The notes under the pieces are model-generated. The model made no database searches, was not told the origin of the DNA, and saw nothing but the letters and a program-made list of their open reading frames with translations. From Thioclava atlantica (lineage in GTDB: Bacteria > Pseudomonadota > Alphaproteobacteria > Rhodobacterales > Rhodobacteraceae): a DNA stretch of 64,000 nt. Positions 54,654-63,936 of the stretch are shown one piece after another (the first letter of the stretch is position 1; every line of letters starts with the position of its first letter). The stretch is taken from NCBI RefSeq assembly GCF_000737065.1, contig NZ_AQRC01000015.1, forward strand, positions 60,430-124,429, read 5' to 3'. Made by a program: the position numbers and the translations under genes.

Positions 54654-55958
54654 ATGAAAATCGCGATGATCGGCACGGGTTATGTCGGGCTCGTCTCGGG
54701 GGTTTGCTTCTCGGATTTCGGCCATGACGTCATCTGCGTCGACAAGAACCCCGCCAAGATCGAGATGCTGATGCGCGGCGAGGTGCCGATCTACGAACCC
54801 GGCCTTGACGCGCTTCTCGCGAAGAATGTCGAGGCGGGGCGGCTGAGCTTCTCGACCGATCTCAAGGCCGCCGTCGCCGGCGCGGATGCGGTCTTCATCG
54901 CGGTGGGCACGCCGACGCGGCGCGGCGACGGCCATGCCGATCTGAGCTATGTCATGGCCGCAGCCGAGGAGATCGCCCAGGCGCTCACCGGCTACGCAGT
55001 GATCGTCACGAAATCGACCGTGCCGGTGGGCACCAACCGCCAGGTCCATGACGTCATCGCCAAGGCCAATCCGAAAGCCGCATTCGATATCGCCTCGAAT
55101 CCCGAATTTCTCCGCGAAGGGGCTGCGATCGACGATTTCATGCGCCCAGACCGGGTCGTCGTCGGCACCACCTCGGAGCGCGCGCGCGACGTGATGGGCG
55201 AGATCTACCGCCCCCTCTTCCTGCGCGAATTCCCGATCCTCTATACCGATCTCGAGACCGCCGAGATGATCAAATACGCGGCCAATGCCTTCCTCGCCAC
55301 GAAGATCACCTTCATCAACGAGATCGCCCGGCTGTGCGAGAAGGTCGGCGCCGATATCAAGCAGGTCTCGCGCGGGATGGGGCTCGACGGGCGCGTCGGC
55401 AACAAGTTCCTGCATGCGGGACCGGGCTATGGCGGCTCGTGCTTTCCGAAGGACACCGCGGCGCTGGCGCGGATCGGCCAGGACCATGCCTGCCCGATGG
55501 AGATCGTCGAGACCGTCATCAAGGTCAATGACGACATCAAGCGCCGGATGATCGAGAAGATCGTCGATCTCTGCGGCGGGACGGTGAACGGCAAGACGAT
55601 CGCGGTCCTCGGCGTGACCTTCAAACCCAATACCGACGACATGCGCGAGGCCCCCTCGCTCACCATCGTGCCCGCGCTGGTGGGCGGCGGTGCGAAGGTG
55701 CGCGTGGTCGACCCGCAGGGCAAGCGCGAGGGCGAGGCGCTCCTGCCCGGCGTGCAGTGGATGGAGGACGCCTACAAGGCCGCGGACAAGGCCGATTGCG
55801 TCGTGATCCTGACCGAGTGGAACGAGTTCCGCGCGCTCGACCTGCAGCGACTCGCAAGCAAGATGGAGACCCCGCGCATGGCCGATCTGCGCAATATCTA
55901 CCACCGCGCCGACGTCACGAAGGCCGGCTTCGAGGAATATGTGGGGGTCGGCCGGTAA
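54654..55958 (+). CDS. ugd: UDP-glucose 6-dehydrogenase
   Basis: 434-residue enzyme that oxidises UDP-glucose to UDP-glucuronate with two NAD+. NAD motif MKIAMIGTGYVGLVSGVCFS at the N-terminus, the central KSTVPVGTNRQV and the active-site GPGYGGSCFPKDT with nucleophile Cys263 are present; the C-terminal UDP-binding domain has TFKPNTDDMREAPSLTI. UDP-glucuronate feeds exopolysaccharide synthesis, which suits the yjbH/yjbF neighbours. Normal family length. Confidence 0.96.
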   Translation: MKIAMIGTGYVGLVSGVCFSDFGHDVICVDKNPAKIEMLMRGEVPIYEPGLDALLAKNVEAGRLSFSTDLKAAVAGADAVFIAVGTPTRRGDGHADLSYVMAAAEEIAQALTGYAVIVTKSTVPVGTNRQVHDVIAKANPKAAFDIASNPEFLREGAAIDDFMRPDRVVVGTTSERARDVMGEIYRPLFLREFPILYTDLETAEMIKYAANAFLATKITFINEIARLCEKVGADIKQVSRGMGLDGRVGNKFLHAGPGYGGSCFPKDTAALARIGQDHACPMEIVETVIKVNDDIKRRMIEKIVDLCGGTVNGKTIAVLGVTFKPNTDDMREAPSLTIVPALVGGGAKVRVVDPQGKREGEALLPGVQWMEDAYKAADKADCVVILTEWNEFRALDLQRLASKMETPRMADLRNIYHRADVTKAGFEEYVGVGR

Positions 55959-55978
55959 GACGGGCGGCGGCGCGAGAG

Positions 55979-56036
55979 CGGGGCTCTGCCCCCGCCCTTC
56001 GGGCTCCCCCGGGATATTTTTCTCAAGAGGAAGAGA
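55979..56036 (+). repeat. REP-like intergenic repeat, copy 4
   Basis: GGGGCTCTGCCCCC, spacer with CCCTTCGGG, then CCCCCGGGATATTTTT and an AAGAGGAAG end. Same architecture as copies 1-3. It lies between the convergent 3' ends of ugd and the flavoprotein gene. Confidence 0.75.
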
Positions 56037-56050
56037 AGCGCGGCGCGCGC

Positions 56051-57241
56051 TCAGACGGCCTGCCCCGCCGCCCAGCCCGAGGCCCAGGCCCATTGGAAAT
56101 TGTAGCCGCCGAGCCAGCCCGTCACATCGACCACTTCGCCGATGAAATAGAGCCCGGGCACGCGGCGTACCTCCATCGTCTTCGCGTCGAGCTCACGGGT
56201 CGAAACCCCGCCCAGCGTGACCTCCGCCGTGCGATAGCCTTCCGACCCCACGGGGCGCACCTGCCAGCGATGGGTCTGATCGGCGAGCCGCGCGAGCGCC
56301 TTGTTGGACTGGTCCGCAAGCCGCCCCTCGAGCCCGGCCTCGGCGACGAGGAACTGCGCGAGCTTCTCGGGCATGTGCCGCGCCAGGGCATTGTGAAGCG
56401 CCTGCCGGCCCGCCTGCCCGCGCTGCTCGGCCAGAAGCGCCGCGATATCGGCGCCCGGCATCAGATCGATCGAAATCGCATCGCCCTCGCGCCAGTAGCT
56501 CGAGATCTGCAGGATCGCGGGCCCGGAGAGGCCGCGATGGGTGAAGAGGAGATCCTCGTCGAACCGGGTCTTGCCGTGGCTCACGCGGGCGGGGCGCGCG
56601 AGCCCTGCCAGAGGCGCGGTTCGCGCGAGATCCTGCTCCGCGAAGGCAAGCGGCACCAGTCCGGGGCGCGTCTCGACGATGTCGAGGCCGAAGCTCCGCG
56701 CGATGTCGTAGCCCAGGCCCGTCGCCCCCATCTTCGGGATCGACTTGCCGCCCGTCGCGACCACCACCGCCTGCGCCGCGATCGGGCCCTGCGAGGTGTC
56801 GACGATGAAGCCCTCATCCGCGCGCCGTACCGCCTCTATCGTGGTCTGGAGATGCAGCGCGCCGCCTGCCCCGCGCAATTCGCGCACCAGCAGGTCGACG
56901 ATCTGCGTGGCCTTGCCGTCACAGAAGAGCTGGCCGAGATGCTTTTCGTGCCACGCGATCCCGGCCGCCTCGATCCGGGCGATGAAATCGGAGGGCGTGA
57001 AGCGCGAGAGCGCCGAGAGCGCGAAGCGCGGGTTTTGCGAGATGAAGCGTTCGGTCGCGTTCGAGCGAGTGAGCAGCCGATTGGTGAAATTGCACCGTCC
57101 ACCGCCGGAGATCCGGATCTTTTCGCCCGGCGCGCGGGCATGGTCGAGCACGCGCACCGAGCGGCCACGCCGGGCCGCCTCGATCCCCGCCATCAGCCCC
57201 GCCGCGCCTGCGCCGAGGATCACAACATTGCAGTTTTCCAT
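56051..57241 (-). CDS. BaiN/HI0933-family FAD-dependent oxidoreductase
   Basis: 396-residue flavoprotein. The FAD motif is VVILGAGAAGLMAGIEAARRG near residue 6-26, followed by KIRISGGGRCNFTN, the hallmark of the HI0933/YhiN/BaiN family, then VVATGGKSIPKMGATGLGYDIA and the C-terminal GLYFIGEVVDVTGWLGGYNFQWAWASGWAAG. Members include bile-acid flavin reductases and aminoacetone oxidase-like proteins; the physiological substrate is usually unknown. Monocistronic and upstream-adjacent to tRNA-Gln, opposite strand. Confidence 0.92.
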   Translation of the reverse strand: MENCNVVILGAGAAGLMAGIEAARRGRSVRVLDHARAPGEKIRISGGGRCNFTNRLLTRSNATERFISQNPRFALSALSRFTPSDFIARIEAAGIAWHEKHLGQLFCDGKATQIVDLLVRELRGAGGALHLQTTIEAVRRADEGFIVDTSQGPIAAQAVVVATGGKSIPKMGATGLGYDIARSFGLDIVETRPGLVPLAFAEQDLARTAPLAGLARPARVSHGKTRFDEDLLFTHRGLSGPAILQISSYWREGDAISIDLMPGADIAALLAEQRGQAGRQALHNALARHMPEKLAQFLVAEAGLEGRLADQSNKALARLADQTHRWQVRPVGSEGYRTAEVTLGGVSTRELDAKTMEVRRVPGLYFIGEVVDVTGWLGGYNFQWAWASGWAAGQAV

Positions 57242-57340
57242 GTCCGCCTCCTGCCCGAGCGCGTGCCTGCGCGCAATCGAAATTTCTTCCGATTTTCCTC
57301 TTGCAGCCCCGCGCCCTCTTGGCTACATAGCGGCCCACGT

Positions 57341-57415
57341 TGGGGCGTAGCCAAGTGGTAAGGCACCGGTTTTTGGTACCGCGCACCGTAGGTTCGAATC
57401 CTACCGCCCCAGCCA
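57341..57415 (+). tRNA. tRNA-Gln (anticodon UUG)
   Basis: Complete cloverleaf with encoded CCA. The acceptor stem is TGGGGCG paired with CGCCCCA, the anticodon loop reads TTTTGGT (UUG) and the T arm is TAGGTTCGAATCCTA. The adjacent integrase gene begins about 160 bases downstream in the same direction, so the 3' end of this tRNA is the probable attachment site of the island to the right. Confidence 0.97.
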
Positions 57416-57439
57416 CTTTTCCCGACAGCGTCAATAAAA

Positions 57440-57513
57440 CAAGGGATAACATCCCTTGTGGCACACCCGGTGTGTTACACCCCTCCAAAACTGTAACACA
57501 CAGTGTGACACAC
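57440..57513. promoter_or_regulatory. Palindromes between tRNA-Gln and the integrase gene
   Basis: A perfect inverted repeat CAAGGGAT-AAC-ATCCCTTG (57440-57458), then TGTGTTACA (57471-57479) and its inverse TGTAACACA (57492-57500), and a third related GTGTGACACAC (57503-57513). The arrangement suits arm-type integrase or excisionase sites beside an attachment core, or an int operator. Confidence 0.5.
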
Positions 57514-57573
57514 AGGCGGGGCCGACCTCGCCTTGCCATCTCCCGAAAGCACCCCTTCTCGGCCGGCCCCTAT

Positions 57574-59638
57574 ATGATGCGGCGCGGCCGGATCTTCTAT
57601 TTCCGAAAGCGTCTCCCGCTCGCCGGAGAAAATCGGGAATCAAACTCTTTTTTGTGCCTCTCCTTGCGCACCGATCTCCCAGCCGATGCCGTGAAGCGCG
57701 CCGCTGCGCTGCTCGCGGTCTACGAGCAAAAGGAAGACCAGATCGTGGACGCAATTCTGAACGACACCCTGACGAAAGAAGACGCAAAGGCTCTGCTGAC
57801 GGAGGTTCTGCGCGCCGAGCTCGCGCGACTTCTTCTGACACAATGCGAGATGACGAAAACGAGCGATGCGGAACTCGACGCGCGCGTTGAAGAACTCGAG
57901 GCCGAAAATAAAGCGCTCAAGAGGGCTGCGCGCCAAGGGAATTGGGATGGTGTCCGCAATCTGCTCGACGCGGCGACGAAGCTGATCGCCATTGCCGCCC
58001 CCGAGCCGCTCGATCCTGATCTCGGCCGCCAGGCTATCAGCCTGAAGCGGCGCTTGACCGAGATCGAAGTCGAGGTTCTCGAAGGCGACGATCTGCGCCA
58101 ATGCGCCAAGCCGCTCCTGAACGACACCGGGATCGAGGATCTCGACGCGTTCGTCCAAACACCCGTGCTCCTTTCGGTTGCGATCGCAAGAACATTCGAG
58201 CTTTGGCCCTCCAAAGCCATGAAGGGAAATACGCAAGCCATCGCAAACCTCGCGATGGAGTTCTTCGGCGACGTGCCGGTGTCGACGATCACGCGCGAGA
58301 GGCAGAAAGCATTCTTTGAAATGGATGGCGCGCGTGCCCAAAATCAACGGAAAAAGTCACTGCAAAAACCGGTTCAACTCCAATGGGAAAACCTTGAGCA
58401 AGGCGTTCGAGATTTCCCAAGCGGATGCGAAGGACGCCAAGATCACTGACGAAATCCGAAACCGCAACGATATGTCGCTCGCTGAGAAGCGTGCCGTCCT
58501 CGCAGAGCAGCTTACGCCGCGTCTGGCGCGAGCGACGATCGAACGTAATCAAGGTGGCCTGAAGCGCATTTTTTCTTCGGCGCGCGACCTCGGCGCAGAG
58601 ACGCCAGAAGTGCTTTCACGTAAGGACATCTGGAAGCACCTCGAGGAGAAGATGCCTAAAGACGACCTCTACGTGCGTGTCACGAAGCCTAAAACCCGGA
58701 GGCCCTGGTCCGCAGAACGATTGGCTTCGTTCTTCCTGTCCCCGATCTACACGGGGGCTTTTTCCGCAAGCAGGCGCGCACGCCGTGGTCAGATCATCGT
58801 TCGGGATGCAACCTATTGGGTGCCTCTCATCTTGCTGACTCTTGGCACTCGCATCGAGGAAACCCTGCTTCTCAAACGCAAGGATGTTGTCCTGCGTGAC
58901 GGGCTTCACTGCTTCAATTACAACAGCGGCGCAGATCAGCTTGGCAAGACCGAGAGCAGCCAGCGAACACTTGCGATCCCGCAGCTTCTGCTCGAATTGG
59001 GTTTTGTCGAGTGGTTCCAGTCGCTGCCTGAGAACCACGGGATTTTTCTGTTCCCCGACGCCGTGAAGCGGGCCACCACGAGGGATGTCACCAGCCCTTT
59101 CAGCAAGCACTTGCGTCGCATTCTGTCGAATCTCGAAATCGATGATTTCCACGAGGATATCTATGCGGCGCGAATGACGTTCACGAGCATGCTCAACGCG
59201 GCAGGTGTGTCTGAAGCGCAGCGACAAGCAATTGCCGGGCACAGCCATGGCACGGTTTTGAACTGCCACTACACCGCCCACAATGTCGGGGACCTCAAGC
59301 TGGCCATGGACAAGGCCGATTTCCGGCTCGAAATTCGGTATAGTCCGAAGCACGGCTTCCCGATCATCCACGGTTGTAGCCTGAAAAAGCAGGATGCGCT
59401 CAGGGTCGAAGTCACGCTGGACGAAAATTCCGAAGCCGAGACGCTCCGGATCTTCGATTCGAAGAGCAGGCAGCCGCTTTTCGAGTATCACAAAGGTAAT
59501 CTCCTGGATGCTCGCGATCGCCGTGATTGCGCGAGCGAACTTCTGCGCAAGGTCGGGAATGCTCCGCTTCAGATGCCGCAGGACACCTCTCGCGTGGCCG
59601 CCATCGAGCATTTCATGGCGCTCGGTTCGCCCGGCTAA
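57574..59638 (+). pseudogene. int: Tyrosine recombinase (integrase) gene with a single-base frameshift
   Basis: The frame starting MMRRGRIFYFRKRLPLAGEN runs to ITRERQKAFFE, then continues one base out of phase as WMARVPKINGKSHCKNRF to the end; one extra A in GAAATGG (58318-58323) accounts for it. The C-terminal catalytic domain is complete: Arg in LGTRIEETLLLKRKD, HEDIYAAR (His and Arg), AGHSHG (His) and the tyrosine in LNCHYTAH. Repaired length is about 688 residues, as in large alphaproteobacterial island integrases with an N-terminal SAM-like half. Upstream in-frame GTG starts are possible. It drives integration at tRNA-Gln when intact. Confidence 0.85.
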
Positions 59639-59677
59639 GGAAACTTGTGAGGCCAGTTTCAGCGAAGATATCAAAAT

Positions 59678-59711
59678 AGCGGCAGACCGGGTAACCCGGC
59701 CTGCCGCTTTC
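59678..59711 (+). terminator. Hairpin terminator after the integrase gene
   Basis: Long stem AGCGGCAG / CTGCCGCT enclosing CCGGG-TAA-CCCGG, followed by TTT. It lies 40 bases after the integrase stop. Confidence 0.75.
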
Positions 59712-59955
59712 ACATTTATCCAGCGTCATTGCTGAAGCTTTCAGAGCAAAACTCACAAGAGCTGAAATCGCCTAGCCGAGACTCGCTTGCTCTGCTGAAA
59801 TCAGGAAGCAAAGCGACCAGTTCGAAAGCTCGGCCTTGAAGGAGCGGCTCAAGCGCAGAAAAAGAAAATCCGCTTATCCACGAGAAAAAGCAGCAACCAC
59901 ACCATTGTTACTGCGGCTTATGCGGATTGACCGTCCCTTGCAATTCCAGTGCCCC

Positions 59956-60177
59956 TCAATTCCGCGGCAGAAATTCATCGAGTCTGCTGGTCTTGTGCTC
60001 ATGGATAGGGTCGAGGATGTCGTCGATACACGCCAGCGGATCAAGATTGCTTAGCTTGGCCGTTTCAATGAAAGTCGTTGCACGCGCGAGCGTTTCCACA
60101 CCGGTATCGGCCCCTGCCGATAACCAGTTTTTCCAGTCCGTTACTATCGGACGTAGAGCACCTTCAGCGGGGTTGAA
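59956..60177 (-). pseudogene. IS66-family transposase fragment (C-terminal end)
   Basis: About 73 codons that match the C-terminus of IS66 TnpC-type transposases: NPAEGALRPIVTDWKNWLSAG, then ETLARATTFIETAKLSNLDP and the final SRLDEFLPRN. The upstream part of the frame (to 60309) does not fit the family, and no tnpA/tnpB or terminal repeats are seen, so this is a decayed remnant in the island. Confidence 0.75.
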
Positions 60178-60320
60178 GTGGTCACGAAATGGGCCACGAA
60201 AGCCAGCGTTGAACCGGAGAATTCGGCGACACTCTGGAAGCTGATCCCGTAGTCGACCAGATGCGGGGCTTGCTTCAGGTGGTGACCAGAAAGCAACTTC
60301 GCCGCTCAAATGAATACCGG

Positions 60321-60803
60321 CTATGCTGGCCCTAAAAGATCAACCATGTCCCTGCTGCGTTGAAGTGTTTCGACCATCTTTCGATAGGTTGCCACCGCCT
60401 CGATGGTATGTCCCTTCTCGGTTTGTTCGACCGCGCGTTCGATGTCCACCCAAACCTGTTCGGCTACCAGAGGGTTATTCAGTAGAGGCACCAAGAGCGG
60501 CGCGATATCGTAGTAGTCTTCCACCAAGCCAACGCCCTCTGGAGTTTTCATGAGAACCTCGTCTCGAAGCCGGCGGAGAACTTGAAGTTCGTGGCAGTCG
60601 TCCGGCAACCCGCGAAACTCGCATGCCGCTGTGGTCAGGAAGCACCCCTTCTTCCCACTGGATTTCTCGCCTTTGTCGCGAGATGTTCCTGAATCACTGC
60701 GCTTGGAGCGCCACTGACCGTCCTTGTTTCGAGACCGATTTTGACCACGAGTTGGGCCGCTCTTCACGACCGGGCCCTTTGTATCCTTCGGCGACTTGCT
60801 CAT
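60321..60803 (-). CDS. CFI-box-containing protein of unknown function
   Basis: 160-residue protein with a basic, serine/lysine-rich N-terminal half (about 1-50, probably disordered) and a C-terminal half starting with KKGCFLTTAACEFRGLPDDC, ELQVLRRLRDEVLM. That is the CFI-box pattern (CF/Y-I/L-x-TA-x-CE), seen in a range of uncharacterised bacterial proteins often in mobile regions. The ATG follows GGGAGGAAG. It stands alone between the IS66 remnant and the WYL gene, same strand as both. No function is assigned. Confidence 0.7.
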   Translation of the reverse strand: MSKSPKDTKGPVVKSGPTRGQNRSRNKDGQWRSKRSDSGTSRDKGEKSSGKKGCFLTTAACEFRGLPDDCHELQVLRRLRDEVLMKTPEGVGLVEDYYDIAPLLVPLLNNPLVAEQVWVDIERAVEQTEKGHTIEAVATYRKMVETLQRSRDMVDLLGPA

Positions 60804-61045
60804 CGACTTCCTCCCATTACCCCAGAAAGATGAAAAAAAATCGTAGATCTGGCAAGTAATCTGTGCCGCACAGCACTCAGCCGCTAGCGCCCTATTGCGC
60901 AAAGCGCATTCCATTGCTTTTTCTGGTGGATAGGCGGGAAGAAAATGACCGCCATGCGCTTTACCCCGTTCTGTGGATCATGCAAGCGCTCGCTAGTTGA
61001 AACATAGTCGATCCTGAAAGCTTGGCGTCTGAGAAGCTCTCAATC

Positions 61046-61672
61046 CTACAAGCGCGCCGCCGCTTTTTGTAACTGCTCACGCATCGTTGCTTTGAGGACC
61101 TCGGGAGAGACGATCTCAACTCCGCCGCCCCATCTGAAAAGGTGCCACGCAAGCTCAACGAAGCCACCCGAACAAAAGCTGACTTCCAAGCGGCCGTCTG
61201 CAAGAGTCCTTGTTTCCTGCTCTTGATGAAACTCGAAAACCGAAGCCTCGTCATGCACCGCGCTGTCGAAGCGCAACACCACATCTTCCGGCTCCTCCTG
61301 AAACACGCCGAAAGACTGGGCTGCGAACTCTTCAAGATCGAAGCCTTCATCCGCCCATGCGGGCACGTTCAGCACCTCGGGATTGGCCACTCTATCAAGC
61401 CGAAAAAGCATCGGATCACCCCAGTCGTTGCCTGCCGCGACGAGATAGGAACGCGGCCCAATAAGGAGACCACGCGGAGCGACTTCATGGCGTCGAGAAC
61501 CATTGGCGGAGGTGTAATCAAAGCGCAGCAAAACTCCGGCAAGCAGGGCAAGGTGACAAGCGCTCTGAATCTCGGGAGAGATCGGGGTGCGCGGACCAGG
61601 GACCGCGACGGAAAGACGCAAGGCGAGCTGGAGATGACGCACGAGGCCGAGCTTGCGGGCGTCGTCAGTCAT
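61046..61672 (-). CDS. WYL-domain protein, last gene of the four-gene island operon
   Basis: 208-residue protein whose central region LRFDYTSANGSRRHEVAPRGLLIGPRSYLVAA (about 49-80) is a WYL domain core (RxxxPxGL and YL). Typical WYL regulators have an N-terminal helix-turn-helix and about 330 residues; here only a short helical N-terminus precedes the WYL part. The ATG shares a base with the preceding stop (TGATG). WYL proteins sense ligands or nucleic acids and often regulate defence loci, so it may be the sensor or regulator of this unit. Confidence 0.75.
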   Translation of the reverse strand: MTDDARKLGLVRHLQLALRLSVAVPGPRTPISPEIQSACHLALLAGVLLRFDYTSANGSRRHEVAPRGLLIGPRSYLVAAGNDWGDPMLFRLDRVANPEVLNVPAWADEGFDLEEFAAQSFGVFQEEPEDVVLRFDSAVHDEASVFEFHQEQETRTLADGRLEVSFCSGGFVELAWHLFRWGGGVEIVSPEVLKATMREQLQKAAARL

Positions 61673-62334
61673 CAAGATGAAGGCGAGAGGACCGGAACGC
61701 CGCGGAGAGTTTCTTTCGCGATCGATTTTGGGTCGTCGGCATTGAAGAGGGCTTTGAGAGGACGCAAGGCGAAGTTTTTGAGAGCATCTTCATCGGTCAA
61801 AGCGAAGATCGGCAGCGCGTAGAAGTATGCGTAGTCATCCTCTTCCTCAGACCACACCCAAAGTCCATCGCCAGCATGGCTGATACACGCTTGGCTTTCA
61901 TCAGTAGGGTCGAAGTCTTCTATCGCCCATAGATCCTCATGGTTGCTATGCGGATGCCAGCCAATGATCAGGCATGCCTGGTTAAGCCACGGCCATTCAG
62001 GGGCCTCTCCATCGGCCTCCTTAGAACTGCACAGGCGGGTGACCATTGTAAGTGTGCCGACTGGTTTCGGCTTCGTGCTTCTTCCTTTCTGACCCGGTGC
62101 ACGGGCAGTGCGCGACAGGATGCCCGCATTATATGCATACGCAGGAGCAACCCACTCGGCGTCGCCACCCCCATCTTCGTCTCCTAACTCAGCAACGTCT
62201 CCGAAGAAGGTCTCATCTTGGAGTTGTTCCCAGAGTGTTTGGAGCAAAGCGTCGAGATCGGCTGCGGATCTTCGCAGGTTTTCCGCCGAGCGATGAAGAG
62301 CTTGGCCGCGATCAATCATTTCTTCAATCGTCAT
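61672..62334 (-). CDS. Unknown acidic protein in the AAA-nuclease-WYL operon
   Basis: 220-residue protein I do not recognise. The N-terminal 50 residues (EEMIDRGQALHRSAENLRRSAADLDALLQTLWEQL) form a likely coiled coil. The middle holds GDEDGGGDAEWVAPAYAYN, followed by VTRLCSSKEADGE, ACLIIGWHPHSN and WSEEEDDYAYFYALPIFALTD. Strongly acidic, no membrane helix or signal peptide. It overlaps the nuclease-like gene by four bases and the WYL gene by one, so it belongs to the same functional unit. Confidence 0.7.
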   Translation of the reverse strand: MTIEEMIDRGQALHRSAENLRRSAADLDALLQTLWEQLQDETFFGDVAELGDEDGGGDAEWVAPAYAYNAGILSRTARAPGQKGRSTKPKPVGTLTMVTRLCSSKEADGEAPEWPWLNQACLIIGWHPHSNHEDLWAIEDFDPTDESQACISHAGDGLWVWSEEEDDYAYFYALPIFALTDEDALKNFALRPLKALFNADDPKSIAKETLRGVPVLSPSS

Positions 62335-63056
62335 GAGTTTTCCTTCAATTTATGTCGCTCAAATGCGTAGCGGACCAACTGGACATCTTTCGGAACCTGC
62401 CCAAACCAAGGCGGGCGCCCCGTCGACTTGAACCGGAAAGCAACGTTACCAAGATCATTTGGCACCGGGAGGCCGTTAAAGATCCGTCCCATGTCCGTTT
62501 CTTGCAGAAACGCACGCATCGTCTCGACCCATCGAGCCAAAGGAGTGCGCGCTGCCTCGCACCAATTTTTGAGGTCCCTCGAAACATCGCGCCACGTGCG
62601 GCGGAAACACGGCACGCCGAGTTCATCTTCTTCGATGCCCGCTTCGCCCAGCAAAATAACGGCCCCGACGTTCTCCACACCAACAGCCTCGATTTGCTGC
62701 TCGAGTTGCCGCTCAGAGAGCGGCGCATGCCATTTAACCTCGACGATCGTCGTTTTGCCCGCGCCGTGAAGGAGCACATCGGGCTCAACATGTCGCCGTC
62801 CAGCGGGGCCGTTCAGCTTCGGCCACAAATCGACAGCGATATCTTGGTCTTCCGCGAAGTCAGAAGCCGAAAACGCGTCGCGTCCTAACAGTAGCTCGAT
62901 TGCCTTGAGCCGATCCTTCGGAGACATCAGCCGGATCGAACCGAACACGGCGGACGTAACCATATCTTCCTGAGGCCGCCTCTTTCCCAAAAAGTTCTTG
63001 TCGCTTCCTGCGTTGAAAAGCCAATGGGCCTTTCGCCGCCCAACCGCTTCCATCAT
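62331..63056 (-). CDS. PD-(D/E)XK nuclease-like protein
   Basis: 241-residue protein. HVEPDVLLHGAGKTTIVEVKWH (about 89-110) shows a PD-(D/E)XK core: Asp93 and Glu106-x-Lys108 in the expected strand pattern, followed by a helix (LSERQLEQQIEAVG). An upstream RRPQEDMVTSAVFGSIRLM may give the first acidic residue and is reminiscent of DUF-type nuclease associates. The start at 63054-63056 overlaps the AAA stop (ATGA). Predicted to cut DNA under control of the AAA ATPase; nuclease activity is inferred. Confidence 0.72.
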   Translation of the reverse strand: MMEAVGRRKAHWLFNAGSDKNFLGKRRPQEDMVTSAVFGSIRLMSPKDRLKAIELLLGRDAFSASDFAEDQDIAVDLWPKLNGPAGRRHVEPDVLLHGAGKTTIVEVKWHAPLSERQLEQQIEAVGVENVGAVILLGEAGIEEDELGVPCFRRTWRDVSRDLKNWCEAARTPLARWVETMRAFLQETDMGRIFNGLPVPNDLGNVAFRFKSTGRPPWFGQVPKDVQLVRYAFERHKLKENS

Positions 63057-63913
63057 CTCTTTGTATCCCAATCACTTTTTTCGAAAGTTGGCCGAAACCC
63101 CGCGCGAATGCCACCGTTTTCTTTCGTCTGAGCCTCGTCAACCAGAGCCTCGAGGATCGCGCTGGTATCCTGCTCGCCGAGCAAACAGCAACGCCGCGCG
63201 ATCGCCGCCAGATCGCCCGGGGTGAGCCCTTCGAGATCGAACAAGGCGGCCGGAGGACCGACCTCGAAGAACTTCCGGAACGCGATGCCAAGTTGCATCG
63301 CGCTCAACGGGCGCAGTTCTGCGTTGATGGTAAAGCGTCGCCGGGTTGCAGGATCGAGATGGTCTGCGAGATTGGTGGTGCAAGCAAACGGAAGAGGATG
63401 GCTTTCCATCCAGGTGAGCATTTCATTGACCTGGCTGACCTCCCACGACCGTGCCGCGAAAGCGCGGTTGGCAAGCAGCGAGTCCGCTTCATCGAAGATC
63501 AGAAAAGCGCCTTCATCCCTCGCCTGAGAGAAAGCCGACGCAATAGCCTTCTCCGAGCCGCCGACGAACATGGACAACAGGTCGGATGCGCGTTTCTGGA
63601 TAACGGGCAGCCCCATCACTTCGGCAAGGTGCCGAGCCAGAGCGCTCTTGCCGGTCCCCGACGGTCCGGAAAAGCAAAACGAGATGTTCCGAGTAGCGTC
63701 GGCTCGGCTCAACTGTTCGATCAGGCGGTTCACATCCAGATCTGTGTCAATCAGGGCCTGATCGAATGCGTGCGCCTGCTCAATCCCAAGAGGCTTGGAA
63801 TGTCCTCCGCGAAGGGCTTTATCTGCCGCGCCAATCGCGACATCCAAGTCGCTCTCGCCACCGTCCGTCAGCTGTGAAACCTCAAGCGCCCCGGCCACGA
63901 GAGCCGGCGGCAC
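63053..63913 (-). CDS. AAA+ ATPase, apparently truncated at the 5' end
   Basis: C-terminal AAA+ module of about 286 residues. Walker A FSGPSGTGKSALARHLAEVMG (from 81), Walker B FLIFDEADSLLANRAF (from 137), a sensor segment CTTNLADHLDPATRRRFTIN with arginines, and a C-terminal lid (LTPGDLAAIARRCCLLGE). Similar island ATPases are much longer, with another domain before this one. The frame stays open rightward to the window edge but loses sense near 63925-63940, where an IS3-family orfB fragment abuts, so the true 5' end is missing. A GTG at 63913 could serve as start. Confidence 0.75.
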   Translation of the reverse strand: MPPALVAGALEVSQLTDGGESDLDVAIGAADKALRGGHSKPLGIEQAHAFDQALIDTDLDVNRLIEQLSRADATRNISFCFSGPSGTGKSALARHLAEVMGLPVIQKRASDLLSMFVGGSEKAIASAFSQARDEGAFLIFDEADSLLANRAFAARSWEVSQVNEMLTWMESHPLPFACTTNLADHLDPATRRRFTINAELRPLSAMQLGIAFRKFFEVGPPAALFDLEGLTPGDLAAIARRCCLLGEQDTSAILEALVDEAQTKENGGIRAGFRPTFEKSDWDTKR

Positions 63914-63936
63914 CTCTACGTGTCGCGCAAGCTGGC

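Noticed and set aside
57340..57573. Integrase frame extended back through tRNA-Gln
   Set aside because: The frame is open through the tRNA only by chance; ATG at 57574 or an internal GTG is the likely start.
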